Shown piece by piece: positions 1 through 6,677 of a stretch of 23,720 nucleotides of DNA (position 1 is the first letter of the stretch; the number at the start of each line of letters is the position of its first letter). This stretch comes from a virus: IMG/VR virus record IMGVR_UViG_3300005663_000198, positions 1 through 23,720 of that record; one strand, 5' to 3'. The translations under genes were made by a program, and so were the position numbers. The notes beneath the pieces are model-generated. The model did no database searches. It was not told where the DNA came from and saw only the letters and a program-made list of their open reading frames with translations.

Positions 1-554
1 CCATCATTGTCCTTACGGTGGATCTGTAACCCCTTGATTTGTTCCATAGAGGTAATACCAAGATCGTCTATTACATGGTTTCCGAACTCATCCACGGATT
101 CGAACTTGACCCTGATACCGCGACCACTGTAATATTTGTAGCTTCTATGGCCCGGGTCATCACAACGCCGCTTCATGTTATTGAACATTTCGCCCAGACA
201 GCCTTTAAGTGTGGCCACGTATTCTTTCATATATTGACGACGAACCTCACGCCCTCGATCTGTTGCTTGATATTTTTTCATCGCCCGACGATGTGTTTCT
301 CGACCCTTGACCGTACCCCGGTATTCTTTAACTCGTTGTGAGAGCTTCTCTCGGTTGGCCCTATAATATTCTTTTGTCTGTTGACGGATCTTGTCTTGGT
401 TATTCGCGTGATATTCTTTCCGGTACTGAATCCGACACCTCTTACATTGAGCCTGTAGTCCATCCCCGGTTGACTGATCTTTAGAAAACTCATCCACGGA
501 AAGATCAGTGCCACATTTAGGACAGTATTTGGTTGTCAGTTCAGCGGCTATCAT
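1..554 (-). CDS. HNH homing endonuclease A, 5' part (runs off window edge)
   Basis: Probable free-standing homing endonuclease; the family cuts DNA and spreads its own gene. The ATG is at 554 and overlaps the stop of the upstream ORF (ATGA). The N-terminus has a zinc ribbon (C-P-K-C near residue 11, then C-K-R-C near 39). A long basic stretch rich in Tyr, Arg and Lys follows, then the YYSGRGI motif and the catalytic-type segment around HRKDNDGHYE, reached only across the window edge. If base 1 joins base 23643, the frame continues without a break to a TAA at 23553, giving 214 aa. Oddities: RCDDP replaces the family's RCNNP, and YYSGRGI replaces YGGRGI. Bases 1-95 are identical to part of gene C (4305-4399). 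The family is recognised by motif; activity is inferred. Confidence 0.85.
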   Translation of the reverse strand, partial: MIAAELTTKYCPKCGTDLSVDEFSKDQSTGDGLQAQCKRCRIQYRKEYHANNQDKIRQQTKEYYRANREKLSQRVKEYRGTVKGRETHRRAMKKYQATDRGREVRRQYMKEYVATLKGCLGEMFNNMKRRCDDPGHRSYKYYSGRGIRVKFESVDEFGNHVIDDLGITSMEQIKGLQIHRKDND

Positions 555-748
555 TTGACCCCTCTATACTCTTCGAGAAGTTTCAGATATGGGTTCAAAG
601 GAATTGGCCGACGTTTAGAAATGGGTTCGGGTGTGGGTGTGGTTATACCTTGTGTAGATCCAAAGAACATCAGTGTGGATACGTCCTGTTTTCGCACGTC
701 CTCTGGATATGCCCGGCTGTTACCGTCCTGTTTTGCTCGTGCTACCAA
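551..748 (-). CDS. Small hypothetical protein upstream of HNH A
   Basis: A 65-aa frame starting at TTG (748) whose TGA stop overlaps the ATG of HNH A (ATGA), the coupling type used elsewhere in this window. The frame is open upstream to a TGA near 830, so the true start could be further up (a CTG near 816) and the product up to about 90 aa. It has no recognised domain. The C-terminal half is rich in Pro and basic residues and ends NPYLKLLEEYRGVK. It could be the truncated tail of a larger virion gene cut by the HNH insertion. There is no strong ribosome-binding site in front of the TTG. Function unknown. Confidence 0.4.
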   Translation of the reverse strand: MVARAKQDGNSRAYPEDVRKQDVSTLMFFGSTQGITTPTPEPISKRRPIPLNPYLKLLEEYRGVK

Positions 749-973
749 GTTGTCCTCTGTTCTGCCCCCGCAGTTAGTGTTTTTGATGTCCGCCCCTACA
801 TTTATACTATCGCTGTTCAGCCGATATTTTCAAATGATTTCTGGAAGAACTTTGAAAGTTTTTTACTCGGGTATATAAGTCCTTTATAATACAATGGTTA
901 CAGAAATAAAAATATTTAAGAATATTTTCCCATAGCATCAATTAGTATTGGTAGATGCAGGGATCTAATCCCC

Positions 974-1027
974 ATAATCATTATAATTCTTATAATCCTT
1001 ATAATCGTTACAGTCATTACAATCATT
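974..1027. repeat. 9-bp iteron-like array 1 (six units)
   Basis: Six consecutive 9-bp units: ATAATCATT, ATAATTCTT, ATAATCCTT, ATAATCGTT, ACAGTCATT, ACAATCATT; consensus AYAATCNTT. The same consensus in the same phase and strand recurs at 4995-5039 and 2643-2669. It could be protein-binding iterons. Alternatively it is the remains of a Tyr/Asn tripeptide-coding stretch: the minus strand reads N-D-Y-type triplets and resembles the tail of the 193-aa protein at 1822-2403. Confidence 0.7.
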
Positions 1028-1079
1028 ATACCTGTCGTAACCTCTTATGCAATAAGGGCCTATGAGTTCCCTGATATAT

Positions 1080-1097
1080 AAAACGTACAAAACGTAC
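1080..1097. repeat. Tandem 9-bp direct repeat AAAACGTAC x2
   Basis: AAAACGTAC occurs twice head to tail, immediately before AGAGTACC and the TACCAACAG element. It is a possible regulator-binding site; function unknown. Confidence 0.5.
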
Positions 1098-1361
1098 AGA
1101 GTACCAACAGAATTGTTGCTAACAGGATTGTTTATTATGCGGCGAGGTTTTAAAAAGGAGATAAACCCTTACCACAAAAGAACTTATGAAGACTCGAAAA
1201 CACTTTAAGGTCTTAGATTGGCTCTGAGGCGTTCGTGGATTTAACGAGGAGTATAAACCTTTTACACATAAGGGTTTACATTAATATGCTTGTTGCCTGT
1301 TTGTGGCCGGGGGTACATCGACCCCGATTCTACCCGGATCGTCGATCCTCGTGTGACTGAG

Positions 1362-1388
1362 ACCCCGCTACGGAGCTGTGGGGGTTTT
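1362..1388 (+). terminator. Hairpin followed by T-tract, terminator-like
   Basis: ACCCC (1362-1366) pairs with GGGGT (1381-1385). A short inner stem GCT/AGC sits around an ACGG loop, and TTTT follows. It looks like a weak rho-independent terminator on the plus strand, but no solid plus-strand gene lies upstream. The preceding bases (1312-1346) also pair (GGGG/CCCC, ATCGAC/GTCGAT), so this may be the 3' end of a small structured RNA. Confidence 0.3.
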
Positions 1389-1445
1389 GTAATCCAGTAT
1401 GCCACCGTCATTTCCTTATCACTCTCATACTATATAGAGATTTGC

Positions 1446-1745
1446 TTATCTTTGGGCGTAGCCAAGACACGCCGCGAGGATTAGAGCCAGCACGAACAAA
1501 GGCAATCCCCAGTATTCCGCCAACCATTCTATAAATATATCTCCGGCACCCACCTGATTTTGTTCCAACCCTGAGACATACTCTGTTGTCACATCGGTTT
1601 CTGACTGGTCCTTACAGGGTACAACTGGTTTAGTTGATACGCCTCCGTCTTTACGACCGGGTTTATATTCTACTCCGGCATTTTTGGCATGGAGTATATC
1701 TACTATACAACTACCTATTTCTTGTTTAGTTTTTTTCTTTTTCAT
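1446..1745 (-). CDS. Small C-tail-anchored membrane protein, hypothetical
   Basis: A 99-aa protein. The start ATG at 1745 follows an AGGGGGA ribosome-binding site about 9 bases upstream. The N-terminus is very basic (MKKKKTKQ). The middle is polar and the C-terminus ends in one hydrophobic segment (about residues 79-96, GLPLFVLALILAACLGYA), so the protein is probably anchored with its bulk in the cytoplasm. The spacing from the 193-aa membrane protein upstream is about 76 bases, suggesting one transcript. A lysis accessory or membrane-associated phage factor is possible, but I do not recognise a family. Confidence 0.65.
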   Translation of the reverse strand: MKKKKTKQEIGSCIVDILHAKNAGVEYKPGRKDGGVSTKPVVPCKDQSETDVTTEYVSGLEQNQVGAGDIFIEWLAEYWGLPLFVLALILAACLGYAQR

Positions 1746-1821
1746 ATTATATTCCCCCTAACACAATGCCACGTAACACAACACGGCCAACTGCAAGATC
1801 CGCTGCCAATTTTTATTCACT

Positions 1822-2403
1822 TTAATCACAACTGTTATCCCAATAAGTATTATAGTATCCCTGATTACTGTGACCGTCATAATAACCATTATAGTAATTT
1901 CTGTGGCTATTATGATAACCTGAGCCATAATCGTAGTAGTTCCGATCCCTGTAATCCCGACTGTAGCGGTTTCCGTACTGGGTTGATGTCCCGGTCGATG
2001 TTTCCGGCGTGGGTGTTGGCAGATAAACCACTATCGGGGGAGCGGGGACATCCCAAAGGCTCGATGAAAATGTCCGATCCACTGATTCACTTATTCGGTC
2101 ATACGCCTCAGACATCGACTCTACTCGGGGTTGAACTTCAACCCGAATTATTGGATTTTGCTCAGACATCCTTGCTTGTTCACCGACCCACGAGAGCTCC
2201 GAGGTTGAGTCCCGGGCCATAACTTCGTCGTACGCTGTGTCCCAATCAGCCTCGGGCGAAGATACCGGTCCTGAAGGACGACGGTGTCCACGGGGCATAT
2301 ACGGGATCGAACTATTCTGATCCGCGATCCATAACAATACCCCGATGATAAGACAGGTTGCTATTGTGGTAATAATTACAGTCTTTAACGTTTTTGTATC
2401 CAT
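1822..2403 (-). CDS. Membrane-anchored protein with Tyr/Asn-rich tail, hypothetical
   Basis: A 193-aa protein. Residues about 8-27 form a transmembrane segment (VIITTIATCLIIGVLLWIA) after a short basic N-terminus, giving a signal-anchor topology with the rest outside the cytoplasm. The middle is acidic and Ser/Thr/Pro-rich. The last 50 or so residues are a low-complexity stretch dense in Tyr, Asn, Gly, Arg and Asp with YY and NYY blocks. Its DNA resembles the 9-bp intergenic arrays. A sigma70-like promoter (2549-2578) lies about 145 bases upstream. No family recognised; a surface or envelope-associated role is a guess. Confidence 0.65.
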   Translation of the reverse strand: MDTKTLKTVIITTIATCLIIGVLLWIADQNSSIPYMPRGHRRPSGPVSSPEADWDTAYDEVMARDSTSELSWVGEQARMSEQNPIIRVEVQPRVESMSEAYDRISESVDRTFSSSLWDVPAPPIVVYLPTPTPETSTGTSTQYGNRYSRDYRDRNYYDYGSGYHNSHRNYYNGYYDGHSNQGYYNTYWDNSCD

Positions 2404-2548
2404 GGTATTGTTGGCCTTTCATTGTGGTCGCTGTATTAATTTTATTCTTGTGCCGAACCTTCACTTTGCATTTCTCTGTACTAATACCCAGTTTATCTTT
2501 TTATTTATCATCAGTTCGCCCGCCGTTGAAAAAAAGAATCCTCTATCT

Positions 2549-2578
2549 AATATAACGCTTTTTAGCCGGTTTTGTCTA
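2549..2578 (-). promoter_or_regulatory. Candidate sigma70-like promoter
   Basis: On the minus strand TAGACA (4-5 of 6 matches to TTGACA) is separated by 18 bases from TATATT (5 of 6 to TATAAT). It lies about 145 bases upstream of the ATG at 2403 and would drive the leftward membrane-protein genes. Judged by eye only. Confidence 0.35.
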
Positions 2579-2642
2579 GTTAAAAAACTGATTATCTACC
2601 AATAAAACACAAATATCACAAGTTTTTAATTCCGTTGCCGGC

Positions 2643-2669
2643 ATAATCCTTATAGCCGGTACAATCGAT
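2643..2669. repeat. 9-bp iteron-like array 3 (three units)
   Basis: Three units ATAATCCTT, ATAGCCGGT, ACAATCGAT in 9-bp phase, followed by ATGCCGTAA. They fit the AYAATCNTT consensus of the arrays at 974 and 4995 less well. The flanking CCGGC/GCCGG arms can form an imperfect hairpin over the first units. Confidence 0.45.
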
Positions 2670-2813
2670 ATGCCGTAACTGGTAGTATTGACTCGATATT
2701 TTTTTACCAGATATGGGTTTTTCTCTTGATTATATGCCGCAAATATGATATAGTTAAATAGACCTTGATGATATTATGGCGGTATACTTATGGTCAATGC
2801 TGGTTGAAAATTG

Positions 2814-2851
2814 CAATACCCGATACCCGATCCGCCGATACCCAATACCCG
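2814..2851. repeat. ATACCC direct-repeat cluster
   Basis: ATACCC occurs four times in 38 bases. Two pairs (AATACCCGATACCC and GATACCCAATACCC) are separated by a short GC-rich spacer, giving near mirror order. It is a possible protein-binding cluster. Confidence 0.45.
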
Positions 2852-3214
2852 GTTTCTATAAGTCCTTACTCTGTAAACCTTTACCTCATAAATTTTTATG
2901 GCCCTGATTCTGTCCCGCTTATTTTATCCTACCTTATGTCATATCCCGTCCCTGCAAATCAATAACCCGCCATGAAGTTGTTTAGAATATTTTCGTGCCC
3001 CGCATTCGCTTTGACTTTGCCCATCCCATAATTCTGCATACGAAATATAGGGGTCCCAGAACCCGAACCCCCCCGGGTATGACCCCCTCATTATTCGGAC
3101 TCCGCACCTCAATACCTCTTTCTAGGTCAGGCCCGTCTGCATAATAATAAAAAATAAAATATAAAAAGGGTATATCTACTTATGGGTATAAATTGCGGCG
3201 GATACACCCCCGGG

Positions 3215-3249
3215 AAAAATAAAATAATTTTTTGAAAAAATAAAATAAT
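3215..3249. repeat. AT-rich 14-bp direct repeat
   Basis: AAAAATAAAATAAT occurs at 3215-3228 and 3236-3249, within the most AT-rich part of the window and just upstream of HNH B. It could be a promoter-adjacent or easily melted element. Confidence 0.5.
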
Positions 3250-3316
3250 CCACTTGAGTCAGACCCCCTAACTGGCGATGATAAGGTAGAGATATAAATA
3301 AATCGAAAGGGGTACG

Positions 3317-3868
3317 ATGCCGGATATGAAAATATGTAATGGGCCTTGCAATCGAGAACTTCCGCTCAGTGAGTTCTACCGGAAACCAACAGCAAAAGAT
3401 GGCTATGGGGGTAAATGTAAGGGATGCTTGAAAAAATACTACCAGACGAATCGAGATAAGATCTTACAACGGAATAAAAAATACTATAGACGACCAGAAA
3501 TAGCAGCACAACATGAGGAGTACTACCAGAAAAACCGCGATAGGTATATACGACGAAGTAAAGAGCATTATGCCACACTCAAAGGCCGTCTACGGTTCAT
3601 ATTCCACTGTATGAATGGTCGGTGTAATAATCCAGATCATAAATTCTATAAATACTATGGCGGAAGAGGCATTCTCAATAAGTTTAAAACCCTTAATGAG
3701 TTCTGGGATCACGTGATAAATGATCTTGGTATTGCCTCAGTCGATCAGATTCAGGGGTTGCAGATAGATCGGATCGACAACGACGGTCATTATGAGAAAG
3801 GCAACATCCGATTTGTAACCGCCAAAGTGAATATAGGCAATAGGGGATCTTATCGTAAACAACCATAA
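3317..3868 (+). CDS. HNH homing endonuclease B
   Basis: A 183-aa member of the family that fills this window, and the only one on the plus strand. The ATG at 3317 follows AAAGGGG with 5-6 bases spacing. The zinc ribbon is near residues 8-40 (C-N-G-P-C ... C-K-G-C) with the usual phrase LPLSEFYRK. A basic linker with YYQ/YYR blocks follows. The C-terminal nuclease segment has RCNNP, YYGGRGI and the DRIDNDGHYEKGNIRFVT signature (about residues 151-168). All conserved positions are present, so it may be active. It has its own AT-rich upstream region and no gene close ahead, unlike the other copies, which sit inside operons. A GGTCC/GGACC inverted repeat follows the stop (about 3891-3918). Confidence 0.9.
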   Translation: MPDMKICNGPCNRELPLSEFYRKPTAKDGYGGKCKGCLKKYYQTNRDKILQRNKKYYRRPEIAAQHEEYYQKNRDRYIRRSKEHYATLKGRLRFIFHCMNGRCNNPDHKFYKYYGGRGILNKFKTLNEFWDHVINDLGIASVDQIQGLQIDRIDNDGHYEKGNIRFVTAKVNIGNRGSYRKQP

Positions 3869-4035
3869 ATAAAAATAAAAAATATTTCTTAGGTCCGGTA
3901 ATTGATTTGCACTGGACCCTATATTACGCGATGATATTATTGGAGTCGGTCGTATACTCAACACACCGATAACCTCGGCTGCGATTCCCTATGGTCGGCG
4001 CTACTAATTAGCAATCATATTAATATGGAGGTACC

Positions 4036-4275
4036 ATGCCAAGTTATGGGAGGACACTTATCAAAAGACCGCTGGAAGAACTATTCAAAAGGATGCAGAC
4101 CTTATCATCGGACGAACACAATCTCGATGCCCTTGTCCTCGCAAACGAAATCAGAGTAAACTATACCGTGACCGAGATAGCCATGGAGCTAAATATCAGC
4201 GAGGCCCGAGTCAAGCGGTTAATGAAGCAGTCTTCCGCAACCGGACATGGATCGCGGCGTGTTCGACGGGTGTGA
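4036..4275 (+). CDS. Small helix-turn-helix DNA-binding protein
   Basis: A 79-aa protein with a strong ribosome-binding site (GGAGGT, 5 bases before the ATG). Residues about 47-68 (YTVTEIAMELNISEARVKRL) match a helix-turn-helix with a recognition helix at SEARVKRLM. The C-terminus is basic (SRRVRRV). It is probably a transcriptional regulator or a DNA-binding cofactor. Its last 65 bases overlap the 3' end of HNH C on the opposite strand, which suggests that C landed at or copied into the end of this gene. The target is unknown; the leftward operon or the repeat-rich region at 5160-5870 are candidates by proximity. Confidence 0.65.
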   Translation: MPSYGRTLIKRPLEELFKRMQTLSSDEHNLDALVLANEIRVNYTVTEIAMELNISEARVKRLMKQSSATGHGSRRVRRV

Positions 4276-4864
4276 GAAACTCGATGTTACCAACCTCATA
4301 GTGTCCATCATTGTCCTTACGGTGGATCTGTAACCCCTTGATTTGTTCCATAGAGGTAATACCAAGATCGTCTATTACATGGTTTCCGAACTCATCCACA
4401 GACTCGAAGCGATTCTCAATACCTCTGCCCCCGTAGTTCTTATAACACCTGCCCTTGGGATTATTGCACCGAGTATTCAGGTTGTGGAATATACGGCATA
4501 AGTGACCTTTAAACGTGGCCCGGTATTCCTTTTGCCGTTGGGCATATTCTTCCTGATGAGCCGCATTGTATTTCTTACTATATTGCAAGGCCTCTTTTCG
4601 GTGGCTCTTTCGATATTTTCTAACCGCCTGACGACCTACCTCACGGCCCTTTTCCGTAGCTTGATACTTTTTTTTCTGGCATAAAAGCCTATCCCGGTTG
4701 TTCCTATAATATTTCCTCTGATGCTCCCTATTACGTTCTGTCTTGGCCTCCTGACTGCGGCACTTCTTACAATGGCCCTGTAGATCATCTTTCCTAGAAT
4801 GATCTTTACCGAACTCATCCACAGGTAAATTAGTCTCGCATTTCGGACAATGTTTTGTCTGCAT
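4211..4864 (-). CDS. HNH homing endonuclease C
   Basis: A 217-aa product from the ATG at 4864, chosen because AAAGGGTGG lies just upstream and the protein then begins MQTKHCPKC like its relatives; an upstream ATG at 4912 would add 16 unrelated residues. The zinc ribbon C-P-K-C ... C-K-K-C is followed by a basic linker and RCNNP, YYGGRGI is present as YGGRGI, and the catalytic segment reads HRKDNDGHYE. The C-terminus HAAIHV is shared with A. Bases 4305-4399 are identical to 1-95 of gene A although the rest of the two genes differ clearly, implying recent gene conversion or duplication. The 3' end overlaps the rightward HTH gene by 65 bases. Confidence 0.88.
   Translation of the reverse strand: MQTKHCPKCETNLPVDEFGKDHSRKDDLQGHCKKCRSQEAKTERNREHQRKYYRNNRDRLLCQKKKYQATEKGREVGRQAVRKYRKSHRKEALQYSKKYNAAHQEEYAQRQKEYRATFKGHLCRIFHNLNTRCNNPKGRCYKNYGGRGIENRFESVDEFGNHVIDDLGITSMEQIKGLQIHRKDNDGHYEVGNIEFLTPVEHAAIHVRLRKTASLTA
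4305..4399. repeat. 95-bp exact repeat (with 1-95 and 23644-23720)
   Basis: Identical to window bases 1-95; its first 77 bases are also identical to the last 77 bases of the window. It encodes the segment from about VDEFGNHVIDD to HRKDND in HNH genes A and C. The left boundary is exactly window base 1, which is where sequence upstream of gene C and upstream of 23644 diverge (T versus C). Confidence 0.97.
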
Positions 4865-4994
4865 TAGTAAGCCCACCCTTTCATGTGCATTGTGTTTCGT
4901 ACATATCTCCATACATACTATCGCTATCCCCGAGGATATTGCAAATCAATTCCCCTGAATATATTATTTTTATGGTTCGGTCCGGCCAACCCAT

Positions 4995-5039
4995 ATAATC
5001 GTTACAACCATTATAACCTGCGTAATCCCTATAATCAAT
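4995..5039. repeat. 9-bp iteron-like array 2 (five units)
   Basis: Units ATAATCGTT, ACAACCATT, ATAACCTGC, GTAATCCCT, ATAATCAAT follow one another in exact 9-bp phase. This is the same unit and strand as array 1 at 974-1027; ATAATCGTTACA is shared verbatim by both. Confidence 0.6.
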
Positions 5040-5193
5040 ATGGGTGTGTATTAGAGGTGTACGATCAAGTATTAATTTGATATCAATCTGGTCCCGGAAC
5101 TCCCAGACCGACGGACGCTAAATCTTTATACACACTACACTTATGGCATATTAGTACCAATTGGGCCACGAATAGACCACCTACGGGCACTAC

Positions 5194-5578
5194 TTATGGA
5201 CCACGTAAGTCTAGGTACATAAAGGACTTATAGAAGATTGGGCCATAGAAGTAGTTTTGCTTATGGACCATCATAAGTCCTTATTATTACTATACTTATA
5301 TCTCTTTTTACCCTTTTGGTCCATAGTAGTAGTAGTAAGTTAGTTTATATAGAGAGAAATATAATATGGGAATCTACACAGACACTATACAATATAATAC
5401 TATACATGCTACATGGAAGAACGAGTTTATTAGCGTGGACCAAACCAAAAAATGATCATAAGTCTTTACTACATAAGGAGTTGTGTAGGCCATAAGACAG
5501 AATACTCAGGAAATGGCCCCTATAAGTCCTTACCTATAAAGGGTTTATGAGAGGCTAGGTATAATTTCTTATGGACCA
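5194..5578. repeat. Dispersed TTATGGACCA and ATAAGTCCTT repeats
   Basis: TTATGGACCA occurs at 5194-5203, 5261-5270 and 5569-5578, with an inverted near copy at 5317-5326. ATAAGTCCTT occurs at 5273-5282 and 5522-5531, inverted at 5222-5231, and with one mismatch at 5458-5467. The two motifs are adjacent at 5261-5282. Further ATAAGTCCTT copies lie at 875 and 2858, always outside genes. Confidence 0.75.
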
Positions 5579-5679
5579 ACCCGGACCAAAACCTTCAAAC
5601 TTACGTAGCTATGCTTAGGCCAAGGCTTCAGGGTAGAGTAGTAGTGTGGGGATGATACTGAAATCAGGGCATCGGGTTA

Positions 5680-5693
5680 TGTAATAAATTACA
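5680..5693. repeat. Perfect inverted repeat TGTAAT-AA-ATTACA
   Basis: Six-base arms separated by AA. It is a size and shape typical of an operator for a dimeric repressor. No gene starts close by. Confidence 0.4.
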
Positions 5694-6006
5694 ACATCCT
5701 TCTGACGTATCTCGGATCACCCTGACCAAAATCAGTGTCAGTCAGTATAAATTTGGACCGATCCCCGCACTGCACTGAAAATACTCTGGCCCGGGCTTAA
5801 CTGGATTTAGCTAATCCTGATAAAACACCAAGGGATATATAAGGTACACTTGCTTAGGCCACGGAGGTTGGATCTTCAGGGGACGCTGGGTATTAATTAC
5901 TTATGGATAACAGGGAATAGATCGGCATAATGTTGGGGATCTTTACTTGGGCAGCGGTTCCGGCTCGTTGCTGACGGCGGTGCGATTTTAAAATTACACT
6001 TGAAAT

Positions 6007-6198
6007 ATGCACGATATGCATTACACTATTCGAGGGTTGTGCCGGCACTGTGAATATTTTAGCAACTGTCGGAAAGTGACAGTTAGGGTATTAAGTGCCG
6101 GGGGGAAACCGATTATTCATATCGTAAACCCACAAACAGAGTACCGCAAATATTATGGTAAATGGTACTATCTCACTCATTTTATTCCCCTAATTTGA
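6007..6198 (+). CDS. Possible small Cys-rich protein
   Basis: A 63-aa frame with an N-terminal CRHCEYFSNC cluster (C-x2-C-x5-C) typical of small metal-binding peptides. The C-terminus is basic and aromatic. There is no clear ribosome-binding site before the ATG and the flanking DNA is non-coding, so the gene is uncertain. No function assigned. Confidence 0.3.
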   Translation: MHDMHYTIRGLCRHCEYFSNCRKVTVRVLSAGGKPIIHIVNPQTEYRKYYGKWYYLTHFIPLI

Positions 6199-6287
6199 CC
6201 GCCCATAGGCACACTGAATCATGACAGGATGACCCGATGTACCCGATGGACGGCATATTTTAGTTTAGGTATAAATACTACTCAAGA

Positions 6288-6322
6288 TACCAACAGTTTT
6301 GTTGGCAACGGATCTGTTGGTA
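6288..6322. promoter_or_regulatory. TACCAACAG/CTGTTGGTA inverted repeat
   Basis: Perfect 9-base arms around a 17-base loop that contains a further TGTTGG. It lies 17 bases beyond the stop of the leftward gene 6677-6339. There is no T-tract, so a rho-independent terminator is unlikely; a processing hairpin or operator is more likely. A related sequence starts at 1102 (TACCAACAG ... TTGTTG ... AACAGGAT). Confidence 0.45.
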
Positions 6323-6338
6323 GAAGTAGATAATCCCA

Positions 6339-6677
6339 CTATATAGTACCTCTTCGTACCGCGTCCAAAAAGTTCCTAACCCATACTTTTCTAACGAAGT
6401 ACTTCCCATCTGTAAGGGTACTGAATTTTAGGTACACCCGTTTATCATTATTCCCGGCCAGACCTAAATGAATCCAATTATATACATTACGCCATTTACG
6501 TCGGACGCCGATAAGTTTATAGATATAGTCCATGACCCCGGATGCAGGCATCCAATCATGGCTCTCATTCTTCCTAACAAATTTGATTCCCCTAGCGGTG
6601 ACCGCATCTTCGATACGAAGCATTCGCCGCTCAAATTTATCGAGCTGTTCTGGAATAGATAGAGGTCGTTTACTCAT
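6339..6677 (-). CDS. Excisionase-like / winged-helix DNA-binding protein
   Basis: A 112-aa protein. The C-terminal half (WRNVYNWIHLGLAG ... RVYLKFSTLTDGKYFVRKVWVRNFLDAV) has the layout of excisionase or MerR-type helix-turn-helix domains: a recognition helix, an Arg/Lys-rich hairpin and a final helix ending in FLDAV. It resembles short DNA-binding proteins (DUF1580-like) common in PVC-group bacteria and their elements. The ATG at 6677 overlaps the stop of HNH D by 8 bases, so it is probably translationally coupled. It is the last gene of the leftward block. Role inferred: regulation or excision. Confidence 0.55.
   Translation of the reverse strand: MSKRPLSIPEQLDKFERRMLRIEDAVTARGIKFVRKNESHDWMPASGVMDYIYKLIGVRRKWRNVYNWIHLGLAGNNDKRVYLKFSTLTDGKYFVRKVWVRNFLDAVRRGTI

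Larger units (their letters stand above)
749..1445. other. Intergenic region with repeats and hairpins
   Basis: About 700 bases without a convincing gene. It holds one copy of ATAAGTCCTT (875-884), a six-unit 9-bp array (974-1027), a tandem 9-bp repeat AAAACGTAC (1080-1097), the TACCAACAG element (1102-1110) and GC-rich hairpins at 1312-1385. A plus-strand frame of 36 codons at 955-1065 reads Tyr/Asn-rich through the 9-bp array but lacks a ribosome-binding site. Confidence 0.6.
2404..3316. other. Intergenic region, AT-rich with short repeats
   Basis: About 900 bases between the leftward membrane-protein genes and rightward HNH B. Contents: a candidate leftward promoter (2549-2578), 9-bp array 3 (2643-2669), clustered ATACCC repeats (2814-2851), one ATAAGTCCTT (2858-2867), and an AT-rich tract (3150-3250) with a duplicated 14-mer. 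Short open frames here lack ribosome-binding sites and recognisable features. Confidence 0.6.
4913..6006. other. Repeat-rich non-coding region, possible control or replication region
   Basis: About 1.1 kb with no convincing gene. It contains 9-bp array 2 (4995-5039) and a dense set of short repeats: ATAAGTCCTT in both orientations, TTATGGACCA three times, TGCTTAGGCCA twice, and many GGNCCA cores between 5161 and 5861. A perfect TGTAAT/ATTACA inverted repeat lies at 5680-5693. On the minus strand a frame without a start codon stays open from about 5118 to 4882, ending 18 bases before HNH C, and reads Tyr-rich through the 9-bp array. Confidence 0.65.

Noticed and set aside
1-77. Terminal repeat as a phage packaging terminus
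   Set aside because: It is coding sequence of an HNH gene, recurs internally, and has the length of an assembler k-mer.
100-130. GATTCGAAC resembling a tRNA T-loop
   Set aside because: No acceptor or anticodon stems fit around it; it lies within the HNH A coding frame.
39-341. Open frame on the plus strand inside HNH A
   Set aside because: It is antisense to a clearly coding family member; such frames occur opposite every HNH copy here.
955-1065. 36-codon plus-strand frame reading HNHYNSYNPYNRY
   Set aside because: The composition comes directly from the 9-bp DNA repeat; there is no ribosome-binding site. Kept as part of the array observation.
1689-2222. 177-codon plus-strand frame
   Set aside because: It is antisense to the membrane-anchored 193-aa gene; composition mirrors that gene's Tyr-rich tail.
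2765-2965. 66-codon plus-strand frame
   Set aside because: Runs through the ATACCC and ATAAGTCCTT repeats, lacks a ribosome-binding site and any recognisable feature.
4883-5080. Plus-strand 65-codon frame with NPYNRYNHYN
   Set aside because: It overlaps the start of HNH C on the other strand and the Tyr/Asn segment again follows array 2; no ribosome-binding site.
5905-5915. GGATAACAGGG equals the core of the I-SceI recognition site
   Set aside because: Flanking bases do not match, I-SceI is a yeast mitochondrial LAGLIDADG enzyme, and the nucleases here are HNH type; an 11-base match can occur by chance.
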